This document shows, one piece after another, positions 21,262-31,923 of a stretch of 64,000 nucleotides of DNA (position 1 is the first letter of the stretch; each line of letters begins with the position of its first letter). Under the pieces are notes generated by a model, which made no database searches, was not told where the DNA came from, and saw only the letters and a list, made by a program, of their open reading frames with translations. The translations under genes and the position numbers were made by a program. The DNA comes from Isoetes taiwanensis (lineage: Eukaryota > Streptophyta > Lycopodiopsida > Isoetales > Isoetaceae): assembly GCA_021234155.1 (NCBI GenBank), contig JAJEKV010000011.1:62001-126000 (forward strand). Direction: 5' to 3'.

Positions 21262-23983
21262 ATGATGGAGCTAGTTTTTTTTTTTTTTTTGAAAAATATA
21301 AGAATATATTAAACCACTAGAATGCGATCAAGTACAATGATAAGTGTGGTGCTAAGAAATGAAGCGCCCATCATGATCCACAATCTGTAGGAATGTCGAC
21401 CAAATTTCCCGCTTAACTGTGCCAGACAAGCTTGAGACTTGGTACGCCTGCCACAACTTATGCCTCAAGATCGGAACCAACCGAAAAGGGCTAAGCACTT
21501 CATTCTGAAAGACCTTCGCTCTCCGTCTTTTCCAAATCAGCCACAAAAGCCAAGCTCTGCATAAATGAAACGCCTGCCGCTTGGCCACTGCCCACCTGCT
21601 AGGAAGGACTCCCAAGAGAATCTTTCGACCGCATAATGAAGTCCCAAAGAGGGGCTCTCACCCGGGACCAAGCTGCCCCTACCTCGTGCATAGGACAAAG
21701 CAAAGTGCTCAATGGTCTCCACGTCAGCCTCCCACATAAAGGGCATGTTTACGCTGCACGAGGCTTGAAACCGTGGACTCGGACATTCACCCTGAGGCTA
21801 CGGTGCAAGATCTGCCACAAAAGGGTACGGATTTTAGGAGGAGGCAATGTATTCCACGCCCACTTCCACATGGCGGGCCACTTACTCCCTGGAAGCTTAA
21901 GTGACCACTTATCCGAAGGCGCAACGCGGTCCGGCGCTTAGGAGCCCATAAGCCGATGCTACAAACCGAGATGCATCAAGTCCACTATGCGACTTCCAAA
22001 CGCCATTGACTTGAGAAGACAACCGCGAATGGAATAGCATTGGCAATTTCGCCCAAGTCCAGATGTCCCACCGCCGCAGGCCAAATCTCTCCCTAAAGAA
22101 CTCCCATGGCGCCAGATGACCTCCCAATACCAATCCACGGATGGATGTTAACCCCGCAAAGCAATCCATCGGCGCCGAAAATACCGGGTGTAAGGAAGAG
22201 GCCAAGGGAGATGCAGAGTCCAAGGGTACCCGTGAGAAAGGGCTTATGAGGCTACCATACATCCGCTAGGGTCCAATGAAAAGAGAACCTTGACCACCTT
22301 CCGTGCCTTCAGAGACCCTTAAGAAAAGGCTAAGCATGAGGGAATGGCCGCAAATCCTCAAACAGAGCCCACGGCAACCGAGCCGAATAGCCGGGCTTCC
22401 TAAACACAATAGAGTGACGGCGGACTGCCAACAAAGCCAAACTCGGGATGTTGCTCCTGCAACAACCGCTGATGAATTTCGACACGGAACCTTCTTCGGT
22501 GCAACGACACATCAAGCATACCCAAACCCCCGCCTGCGGGGACGACACACTTCCACCATGCGACCTTCACCGTAGCCCCCCTCCTCATTCCCTCCCCAAA
22601 CAAAAATTAATGGTGTCATCCAACTCCTTAACCACACTTTCTGGCGCAAGTATGCAGGAGGCTGCGTAAACATGAGTGCTACAGAGAACTGACTTGGCTA
22701 CCAGAATCCTACCAGCCATGGTGAGTTTACTTCCCCGCCACCAATTCAAATGCTGCTTAAGATTCTGTAATGTCTCCGCCCAAATTGCCCTAGCATTAAT
22801 GTCCAAGCCAAATGGTATGCCTAACAGTTTTGCCGTGTTGTGTGGCGGTGTTAGAGCCCGTGGAAACCGACTCAACCACGCAGAGGAGGTTCCTCCAGCA
22901 CCCACATGGCCGAGCACTTCGACCCGGTTAAGCAAGCATCCCGGTTAAAGAAAAGGCATCCAAAATATTCTTGGCTGCCTGGAGATTGGACTCGTCTGCA
23001 TGAAGAAAGAGGAATGTATCATCCGCAAATTGACTGCAAACCTGCTGCGACCCATCATCCATGCGGAGACCTTGCACCACATTGTCAGCAATTGCCACCT
23101 GAAAAAGCTGCGAGAGAGCTTCTGCCACTATAATGAACAAGAAGGGGGCCAACGGACATCCCTCGCTTTAATGCCTCGCCCACCGAGAAGATTGAAGAGG
23201 TCTCACCTCGACACTTCATCGCCGCCTGAAGCAGCGGACACATGCAGCTTCATAACGTTTCCCTCGAAACTAGGCCCGCACTCCAAAGGCTCGCATCATA
23301 TCTCGCCAAGAATCGCCAACCGACACCGCCATAAGCCTTGGCAAAATCCAAATTTTAAGAAAAACAAGGGCTGCCTCATCCTACGAGCCCAATGCACTCC
23401 CTCAAAAGCAAAGAGACCACATTATGAAGAATATTCACCGAGGTATAAAACCGCATCGCTCGCACTAATGGCGTGAACTAGTAATGGCTTAAGCCTCTCA
23501 AGCCAAAGCCTTAGCAATGATTTTATACACTACGCACAAATGTGAGTAATAGGCCTCCGGTCATTGATGGTTTTAGGATGCTTACACTTGGGTATAAGTG
23601 AAATACAACTGTATTCAGCAGAGGATGCATCGAAGTTATTCCCCAAAAGATCCACATACACCGCAGCAAAGACCGAAGTCCCCCACCCATTCCCGTGCCG
23701 AAAAAACTCCCTTCGGTATTCCATCCAACCCGGGACACTTATTCCGAGCCAACAGTGCATCGCCCCCAACTCCCCGCCTCACATCAACGGCTCCTCTAAG
23801 CTCTGTCTTTGAAGGGCTGAGATTCTTGGCGAAACCTTGGCCAGCACCAGCTCTTGAAAAACACTCTGTGAGGGAAGCGGGCTCTCCTTGAAAAATGTTT
23901 CATAGTGCGCTGCTACGAAGGCCTTGATAGCATCTGGTTGCTGCAACAACACTCCCTGGGGTGTAACTATGATGGAGCTAGTT
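21262..23983 (-). mobile_element. LINE family B copy 1 with 15-bp target-site duplication
   Basis: The same 15 bases, ATGATGGAGCTAGTT, occur at 21262-21276 and 23969-23983. Between them a minus-strand LINE starts inside ORF2 (5' truncation at 23968) and ends in a poly(A) seen as T at 21277-21290. This is classic target-primed reverse transcription. Length is about 2.7 kb. Confidence 0.93.
21352..23900 (-). pseudogene. LINE ORF2 remnant: reverse transcriptase and zf-RVT region
   Basis: Minus-strand pieces in several frames read, in order: ISLIPKCKHPKTINDRRPIT (RT finger, about 23540-23620); MAPFLFIIVAEALSQLF and the catalytic FADD near 23020; LGIPFGLDINARAIW with MAGRILVAKSVL (RT thumb, 22585-22935); a C-terminal zinc-ribbon-like segment ending HFALSYA; and LLWLIWKRRRAKVFQNE near 21520. 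Many frameshifts and stops. The order matches plant L1-type ORF2 from RT to its end; the endonuclease was lost by 5' truncation. Confidence 0.85.
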
Positions 23984-24283
23984 ACAAGAGCCCATTTGAA
24001 AGTGCTTTATATTTACTTTCAAGTATTCTTACGCAAGCCCCCCGTAACCCCCCGTGTGAATATGCACCCAAACCAAAGGGGGTTTCAGGGGGATTTTAAT
24101 TTAAATGTGTCGAATGCAATGGTTTGTGTTATTTTGAAAAAAAATTTGGGCCCTTCGGGCCCTAATAAAGGCCGGATGGCATATATGCATATCATGATCA
24201 TAATAATAATATGACAAAACAAATCATATAATAATTATTAGGATATATAATGGTTATGTAATGGCTGAAGGCCTCCAGGAATC
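23984..24283. other. No gene recognised
   Basis: Flank of the LINE insertion; contains a GGGCCCTTCGGGCCC palindrome near 24148-24162. No coding signal. Confidence 0.35.
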
Positions 24284-24468
24284 GAACCTGGGTTACTCCA
24301 AGGCCCATTAAAGAAATATGCATGCCTATGGTGCATGTTGCCTCGAACCTGGATTACTGTAAAGGCCCATTAAAAAAATATGCATGCCTATGGTGCATGT
24401 TGCCTTCAGCCTGGTTTACTCTAAAGGCCCATTAAAGAAATATGCATGCCTATGGTGCATGTTGTCTC
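24284..24468. repeat. About 62-bp tandem repeat, three copies, with tRNA-like edge
   Basis: Copies at 24284-24344, 24345-24407 and 24408-24468 share AAAGGCCCATTAAA and ATATGCATGCCTATGGTGCA. The left edge (24265-24293) on the minus strand reads CCAGGTTCGATTCCTGG, a perfect T-arm of a tRNA, so the unit may derive from a tRNA or SINE 3' end. Confidence 0.85.
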
Positions 24469-26299
24469 TACCGTGCCTGTAACAATATTATCTACCAATA
24501 CACAAACATGTAATGATAGATGTATATAAAGAATGAGTTTTTGTTTTGCAGGCAAGCCATGAGGAAGGCAACCGCATTATCGACATAGTGGTACACGACC
24601 AATGGAGCACACATCAAAGCTATAGTAATGGCAAAGCTCTGTATGTACGAAAACCAAGCCAACTGAAGTTGCTCAAAATCCTTGTAAGAAACTGACCATA
24701 CAAATGCTCTTATGAGGGGAACCAAACTTGAGTTGCAAAGCTTGTAGCGGTAAAGAGAGAGCTTTCACAGATAATGCAAGTAAAATACTAAGATACTAGA
24801 TATTCTAAAATATTATAATGTTAGATATTTTTGCAAGTTTTGTCTTTTTCAATGTTAATGGTATTGTTCATAGACGAGATTAGGGTTTGCTGATTTGTTA
24901 GGGTTTGTTAAGGAAGTATTCTGAGATTGGGCTTCAATTTCAGAGATGGCCTTCGATTTCAGAGATGGGCTTCGATCCATGGGCATTCCGGTATCGGTTT
25001 GTTTGGCAAGTGTTCGGAGATGGGCCGAAGATTGACATGTAGCAATATGTAGCATACAGATCCAGATTGACATGTTGGGCCTTGGTTTTCATTCACAGTT
25101 TTCTTTGACATGCCGGGTTTTGATTTTCTGCAGTTTTAGTGGTACAATCTGAGCTGGATTGAGAGGTTTTAGCATGGCTAGGGACATGGGAAGTAGATTA
25201 AACAACCAAGAACAGGGGAGGTAGATTAAACAGGAGTTGTTTTTTCCTAAGGGTTTTCCTAGTTTCGCTGCTGCAACCCAGAAGCATGGAGTAACAGAAG
25301 AAGCAAATACCTAGCATTATAATGGAAAAAGAGACAGAAAAACAGAATAAGGAATTTTTTACAGAGGTATTTGTCATGCCCATATGAAGCGATGGTTTTT
25401 GGCCATCCAGACTTTTTGATTTCAAGGAGGAAATCCTCTGATGCTGTGAGCCGGAGAGGCTTGCATGAGTTTGTAGTTTCTAGAAGAAAAGGATGTAGAT
25501 GTTGATGTTGAAAAGGATCAGGAAAAGGATTTGATGCTAGATATTGATGCTGTGAGGCGGCTTCCATGAAACTTAGGCTTCTGAACCTTTTAGCATGTAA
25601 TACATGCAATACAAAACAAGAAACAACATGTTAAACATAAAAGCAACAGTAAAACAAAATGAAGAATGATTTGCAGAGCTATTGGCATGGGAACTAAACA
25701 GAGGAGAGCAGATTGATGCCCACGTTAAACCTAATCTCTAGCAACAAGAAAACCTAATATGTTGCAAAATAACCTCATACTAAATATGTAGAATGAAGGA
25801 AAAACAACAAGAATCTTGAATACCACCATATGTTCCTCCTCCCAAGAACATGAATCGAGAAGACAATAGTGCAGAGGACAAAACTTTTGGAGTTTGATCC
25901 ATATAAATGGAGTGCATAACAACCGCTAGATTGTTGCAGGTAATCCAGATCAATGCTCCAAAACAGCCGCACTCTAGAAATACTATTTAGTATGGCCCAA
26001 TGAATACAACACTGAAATCATAGGAAAACCATGGCAAAAAGCGTATAAAATTACACAAAAAACCCCCTATTATAATGCTAGATATTCTCTCAGATCTATG
26101 CTACACAAAAATCTTAGGCGCCAATACTGCTGAAGTTGTAAACATAACCTATTAAATACTTCCCTCAAAGACGAGAACAATTAAAAGAAGGAGAAAAGTT
26201 ACAAAAATAGAAATTCCTTCTGGCGCCATTATGTTCTATATACAATTCAAGACAAGCATTTTGTTGTTTTCATCAGAGTTGAGTGTTAGATATCTATAT
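24469..26299. other. No gene recognised
   Basis: Several short minus-strand open frames (24492-25972) show no family resemblance. No convincing exon boundaries. Confidence 0.3.
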
Positions 26300-26340
26300 A
26301 ACCATAGCAATCATCCCTGATCTGAATGATTGCTATGGTT
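26300..26340. repeat. Perfect 15-bp-arm hairpin
   Basis: AACCATAGCAATCAT (26300-26314) is the exact reverse complement of ATGATTGCTATGGTT (26326-26340), with an 11-base loop. It lies 50 bases before the GAGAAT microsatellite. Confidence 0.8.
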
Positions 26341-26390
26341 GGGTAGACTAAATCAATATTTTTGTCAACTTTTTTGTCCATTATAGAGAT

Positions 26391-26519
26391 AGAGAATGAG
26401 AATGAGAATGAGAATGAGAATGAGAATGAGAATGAGAATGAGAATGAGAATGAGAATGAGAATGAGAATGAGAATGAGAATGAGAATGAGAATGAGAATG
26501 AGAATGAGAATGAGAATGA
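26391..26519. repeat. (GAGAAT)n microsatellite, about 21 units
   Basis: Uninterrupted six-base repeat. On the minus strand it is (ATTCTC)n and directly follows the 3' end of a LINE at 26520, so it is best read as that LINE's tail, expanded. Open frames coding alternating E/N or S/F on the two strands are artefacts. Confidence 0.95.
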
Positions 26520-26960
26520 TTTTTTATCGTCCACTGAGGCCAATTGGCCTATGGGACCCATAAGGAGCGCAGTAAACTTATTACTGTTCGGGTTAAAAAA
26601 CCCCCGCCTCGAAGGGTCTTCGAGGGAAAAACCGTGGTAGTAATAAGAATGCTGTCAAACTGTACAAGTATACATCAATGTATATATACATGTCAAGTGT
26701 GTGCCCGAGGGCATAGCTGATCTCGCATATCCATAACCTCCTGAAGGTATGATCCCAGCACCCGTACTGATGCTGTGCTCAATGTCACATGTGACGGCTT
26801 GCCAGGCCTGACCAACTCAGCATAGCGCGTCCGAATTTGATCATATGCTGGGCAATTTGAAGGGCATGAGATTCATCCTCAATGACTCCCATTTGGCAGC
26901 ATTGACAAAGCCTGTCCTGGCGTGGCTCACCAATCCATCTGCCCGTCTCAATTCGAAGAT
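26520..26960 (-). mobile_element. LINE family A, 3' segment of the copy split by the CACTA element
   Basis: On the minus strand the frame enters at LRIETGRWIGEPRQDR and continues LCQCCQMGVIEDESHALQIA, a LINE C-terminal zinc-binding segment (CxxC then DExH). A noncoding 3' end follows, with the hairpin CCTCGAAG/CTTCGAGG (26607-26625) and the terminal CCTCAGTGGACGATAAAAAA, then the ATTCTC tail. The upstream part of the same LINE lies at 35756-39160. The joined frame across the CACTA insertion is continuous. Confidence 0.9.
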
Positions 26961-27141
26961 CACAAGGCACCCAAAAATTTAAGCAGTATAATAAACCACT
27001 TAACAAACACTATAGATGTGGTTTTTTATGCTAGAAAAATCATTCTTAATACAAACCACATAACATAGTGGTTTTCTTAACTAGTGCATGGTTATTCATG
27101 TCGATTTTTTGATCTATTACAACCCATATTAGTTTAGTACA

Positions 27142-27410
27142 TGGTTTTTAACATCAACGGTGGTAATTCATGCTGGTTTTCTAACATAGTAACGTTTGTG
27201 AAATTGATTATGTGGTTTCTAACATCAACGGTGGTAATTCATGTTGGTTTTCTAACGTAGTAGGGTTTATGAAATTGATTATGTGGTTTCTAACATCAAC
27301 GGTGGTAATTCATGTTGGTTTTCTAACATAGTAACGTTTATGAAATTGATTATGTGGTTTCTAACATCAACGGTGGTAATTCATGTTGGTTTTCTAACGT
27401 AGTAGGGTTT
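27142..27410. repeat. 71-bp subterminal minisatellite, 3.8 copies
   Basis: Copies start at 27142, 27213, 27284 and 27355. Each contains AACATCAACGGTGGTAATTC. Copies 1 and 3 read ACATAGTAACG where copies 2 and 4 read ACGTAGTAGGG, so the variants alternate. It belongs to the left subterminal region of the CACTA-like element. Confidence 0.95.
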
Positions 27411-27419
27411 ATCCCACTT

Positions 27420-27945
27420 TGGCACCAGGGCCCCAAGCTTATTTGCTTGCTTCATTGTCCAGGAACAAGCTTGTAGCTATTGCATCAATTCGCGACGGGT
27501 CCTGTGGGTCCCACAAAGGCCTGATTGAGATGTAGATGGGAGGCCGCAATTCTTTGAGAAGCGAGACTATGTACTGTGTTGCCGCCATGTGTTATTGAAG
27601 ATGAAAGCCATACTCTTCTGAGTTGCCCTTGCCCTGCTTTTGAGATAGTCCGGAATCATTTTTCGACCTTAGCATTCCATTCCACGCTTCCACAACTTCT
27701 CAGCACACCATCTGTGCATGACTTGGCATTATATATACTTGAGGTTCTAGATAAACGTCTGCAATTACTGAGCCCTCAGTAGTCATTATCTAAGCTTGTC
27801 TAGTATCATCATTACTGCAAAGGTTTTTCCCTTGAAAACCTTTCGAGGCAGGGGTTTTTTAATCCTAGTAGTAATGATTGTACTAGCCCATTGTATGGGT
27901 CCCATGACCTATTGGTCTTCGTGGACGTTAAAAAAACTATTCTAT
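27420..27945 (+). mobile_element. LINE family A, 5'-truncated copy nested in the CACTA element
   Basis: From about 27470 the frame reads LVAIASIRDGSCGSHKGLIE, then after a stop the C-terminal segment VIEDESHTLLSCPCPAFEIV (27576-27782). The noncoding end has TTTTTCCCTTGAAAACC, GAGGCAGGGGTTTTTTAATC and GGTCTTCGTGGACGTTAAAA, closing with a CTATTCTATC tail. It shares these with the copy at 26520. Confidence 0.85.
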
Positions 27946-28080
27946 CTTATAGTATAATGTTATACCGTATTGAATGGATCAAGCCCTAATTTGAATGGCT
28001 AAGATCATCTGATTGAATCTGAAGGCTGAGATTTATTGCATGACCTTACACCACCGTGATTGATCATTATTTGATCTCTT
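27946..28080. other. Spacer between LINE tail and polypurine tract
   Basis: About 130 bases of AT-rich DNA with no feature that I can name. Confidence 0.3.
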
Positions 28081-29740
28081 AAGGGGAAACGGAAAGAAAA
28101 AGGGAGGAAGGAAAAAAGAGAAAGGGAAAAAGGGAAAGAAAAAAGGGCATGGGAAAAAGGTGAAGAGGAAAAGGAAAAGGGCAAAGAACGGGAAAAAGAA
28201 AAGGTAAAATGGAATGGAAAAAAAAGAAAAGGAATAGAAAAAGGAGGGAAAAGGAAGGGAAAAAAGGGCACCGAGAAAAAGGAAAAAAGGAAAGGGTGGG
28301 GAAAGGAAAGGTAAGGTAAGGAAAAAAGGGAAACAGGAAAGGGGGGGGAGCAAAGCGCATGGAAAAAGGAAAAGGGAAACGAAAAAGAAAAGGGGAGGGG
28401 CAAAGGAGAATAGGGAACATGGAAGAATAACACAAGAAAAAGGGGAAAAAGGAAGGGGGAAAGAGCGCAGGAAAAGGGGAAAAGAGAAAGGGTGAAGAAA
28501 GAGGAAAAGAGAAGCAAAAAAGGCATCGAAAAAGGGAAGGGAAAAATGTTTGAGGGAAAAGGTGAGGAAAGAGGAAGGGGGGAGGAGAAAAGGGAAAGGG
28601 AAAAGAAAAAGGGGGAAAAGGAAAAGGGATGAGAAAATGGAAAAACTGCACGGGCAAAAGAGAAAAAGAGAAAGGAAAAAATGGAAGGAAAAAAAGCATG
28701 GGAAAAAGGGGAAGAGGAAAAGAGCGAGGAAACAAGAAAAGGGAACGGTAAAGTGGCTTGGGAAAAAGTAAAGGGGAAGGAAAAGGGAATTGAAAAAGAT
28801 GGGAAAGGAAAAGGAAAAAGGACACCAAAGAAAGGAAATGAGGGAAAGGGTGGGAAAAGGAGGAACAGAGAAGAGTAAAAGGGGAACAGGAAAGGGTGGG
28901 GAGAAGGGCATGGGAAAAAGGAAAGAAAAAGAAAAAAAATAAAATGAAGGGAAAACGGGGGAAAGAGGACCTAGGAAAAAGGGCACGAAGAAAACAAGAA
29001 ATGGAAAAGGTGAAAAGGGAAGTGGGAAAGGGCAAGGAAAAAAGGAAAAGAGGTAAAGGGTGAAGAGAGTGAAAACGGAACACCATAGGAAAAAGGAGAA
29101 GAGAGGGTGAGAAAAGAGGAAGGGGAAGGGGAAAATTGCATGGGAAAAAAGAAAGCATAAGGGAGGAAAAAAAGGGGGGGAGAAAGAAAACGAAACGAAA
29201 AAAGGGCACCGAAAAAAGGAAGAGGGAAAGGTTGGAGAAAAGAGGAAACGGGAAGGAAAAAAGGGGATCAAGAAAAAGGTGGGGAGAAGGGAAAGGAAAA
29301 GGGCATGTGAAGAGGGAAAGGGAAAGAGAAAGGAAAGAAAAAGGGAGGGGGGAAGGGAACCTGGGAAAGACGAGCGGGAAAATGGAAGGAGAAATGGGCA
29401 AGGGAGAAATTGAAAGAGAGAAAGGGTGAAGAAAGGGGAAAATTAAGCGAAAAAAGAGCATGGAAATGGGGAAAAAAAAAGGGAGAGGAGGGAAAGGATG
29501 GGGAAAAAAGATATGCGGCATACGAGAAAAATGTGGCATAGGAAAAGGGAAAGGGAAAGGGAAAGGAGGGGGGAAAGGCGTAAGGAAAGGGAAAAAGGGG
29601 CACAGAGGGAAGAGGAAAAGGAAAAGAAAAAGTCCATCAAGAAAGGGAAAAGGGAAGGGAAGGGGGGCCAAGGAGGGTGGAGGGGTGTGTGGAACAAAGA
29701 AAAAAGGAAAAGAAAGAAAAAAAAGAAACATATAAGAAAA
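28081..29740. repeat. 1.66-kb polypurine tract, GGGAAAAAGG-like
   Basis: Almost every base on the plus strand is A or G, in irregular units such as GGGAAAAAGGAAAAGGGAAA, with occasional C or T. The minus strand is therefore stop-poor and yields long Phe/Pro/Ser/Leu frames (up to 595 codons) that are artefacts of composition. Confidence 0.95.
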
Positions 29741-30362
29741 ATAAGGAAAGGGATAAAGGAAAATGGTAAAAATGGGGTAGAGCAAATGATAAAGGGTACA
29801 GAAAATAGCATCGTGTATAACAATGATGTACTTTTGGGTTATTCTCTCATTGATACAATGTCTCATTTATAATTTCTCAGCTTATGCCCAGCAACGCTGG
29901 GTACCATTTCTAGTTCTATTCTATTATGATTTGTAGCACGGTTGTGAACACCACTGTAAATATGGCAATAGTTGTTTATGTTGGTTTTCTATTGTCACAA
30001 AGTTGAAGTGGTTTATGACGTGGTTTTTTATACCAATTTAAATGCCATGATACTTATTTATGCTAGTTCTCTATTAACACAACGTATGTCATAAAATGGT
30101 TGTGATTTGTAGCATAGCGTTTCATCATAAGGAACAATTTTTTTTTTTTGTCATAATTAACCACTATTAGATATGGTCTTTTGTAATTTTTCTTTTCCTC
30201 TTTTGAAGCACTTATATTTATCAAATATCAAACAAACCAATATATGAGAAAATACAAAGGTGTCTTTTGTAATTTGTCCTTACTTGGTCTTTTGTAAATT
30301 GTTTTGCATCTTAAAACCCAACATAAAATAATGGTTTTCTAATGGTCTTTGAAGGATGGGGA
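29741..30362. other. Subterminal-type sequence of the CACTA element
   Basis: 29930-30350 is rich in TTGGTTTTCTA, GTGGTTTATGACGTGG and TAGCAC motifs like those at 26980-27410, so the left subterminal region seems to resume here after the nested insertions. Confidence 0.5.
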
Positions 30363-30579
30363 CAGTGTTGGGGAAAGTTTTTAGGTACCACCAGAAAATT
30401 TCCTATGATTACTCTAATCAGTCAGATATCTTATGTTTAGAGTCGGAAATTTCTATTGTCTTAATAGAAAATCTTAAGAAAATTTGCCGGAAAAATTCCT
30501 ACGACACACTAACCGAACCGGAAAATTTGCAATTTCAACCGGTTGGTTTATAGTGTTCCCCGAACTTTGCCCAACACTG
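30363..30579. mobile_element. hAT-type MITE, 217 bp, with perfect 8-bp duplication
   Basis: The termini are CAGTGTTGGGGAAAGTT (left) and, inverted, CAGTGTTGGGCAAAGTT (right, ending at 30579): 17 bases with one mismatch. GATGGGGA flanks it on both sides (30355-30362 and 30580-30587). An 8-bp duplication with CAGTG-type ends is the hAT signature. There is no coding capacity. Confidence 0.93.
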
Positions 30580-30587
30580 GATGGGGA

Positions 30588-31923
30588 TTATTCTCGAAGT
30601 CGAACATTACTGTGGAAGTTCTCCAATCATTCAACTGAGTTCAATTCTAAAATGGTCATGTTAAATGCTTTATATGAAACAACTTTACGAAATTCGATTT
30701 GAAATTAAAAACGTAAACAACAAAATTATTGCAACGAGGGCTCCTCTATTTTCTTCTCATTTTTACTAGACTTGACATTTAATTGTCTAAGGCAAACAAA
30801 AATGTGACATGAAACTAGTGGTCTTTTTGCCATAGATCAGAGGAGACTATGTGTGCATCATATGTAGTTCAATGGAGCAAGAGTGACATTTTACATGCAT
30901 GCATGCACATTTGTTGGTCTGACTTGCTTTGACAAGACTGGCACAAATATTTCTCTTCAACGACCTGATTCTCTTCACCAACTCACTCACTGGTTCCAAA
31001 ATTTGTGTGAAGTTTAAAGACCCTGAAGGTTTTCTTAGAAATTCAAAACAATGGAAAGTTGAGATTGACATTTTCCCATGAGTTTTTTTCCCTCTTAGTT
31101 TTGTTAATTGCTGAATGTCTCAAATGAATCAGCAATCGTGCACCAATTGTGAAATGTTGCTCAAGAATTAGTTTACTCTTAACTAACAAAGATGTGTTTG
31201 CCATGATAAACTTTTTGAACAAAACAACCCTGTACTCTGCAAAAAATCCTATTTTTGATGAAGCAAAAGTCATATTTTATTAGCTAGGTGCGATGCTAGC
31301 CAGCAAAAATCTCATAAGCATCCCATTCTTGATACACGACTGCTGGATTCTTTTTCAAAGTTTTGAGAGCGTGATGGAAATGCAGGTTATTATTTTGAAA
31401 ACTTTTTCGATTTTGAGCATCCGTAATGAACACTTCATAAATTGTCCAACAACGTCATAAAAGCAAAAGCAACTAGAAAAGAACAATGCTCAAAAGGCGA
31501 CGGTAATGGTCTATACAGAAGCTCTGCGATTCTCAAGGTAACTAGTTTACCCTACGTATAGATGGTGTTCTATTTCAACAAGGCAAGTTTCAAGCTCTAT
31601 GAACAAAAAAGAAGGTAGATTCCAAGTGGCCATAGCTCATCTTCAATGTGGCATCATTGCCGAGAATCTAACCCACAAAAAAAATCATTCCAACAGATAC
31701 CAATTAAGTCTCTCTAGTGCAATGACAGCTCGTAATGAGAGATGTATGGCTGAGGTTAGATGATGGCGGTGAAAAAATAGCATTAGAAAAAAAAAGAAAT
31801 GGAACACTGGGTTATATAGGTTACTTGGTCAAGTAGTTTGAGAGCACACCTCAACTGAAATGTAAAAAAAGTCCCCACACATTTTATGGTAGGGGTAATG
31901 TCCTGCCCAGGGACATTCCACCA
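30588..31923. other. Interior of the CACTA element, no gene recognised
   Basis: Minus-strand frames at 30847-31071 and 31043-31273 overlap and look partly protein-like, but I recognise no family and see stops between them. Confidence 0.3.

Noticed and set aside
26286-26640. Open frames encoding alternating Glu-Asn (plus) and Ser-Phe (minus)
   Set aside because: Translation of the GAGAAT microsatellite.
27142-27410. Regular repeats considered as a CRISPR array
   Set aside because: Units are contiguous without spacers, and the sequence is eukaryotic and inside a transposon.
28033-29866. Very long minus-strand open frames (412 and 595 codons) rich in Phe, Pro, Ser and Leu, and Lys/Gly/Glu-rich plus-strand frames
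   Set aside because: They lie wholly in a polypurine tract in which stop codons are rare on the pyrimidine strand; no domain, no balanced composition.
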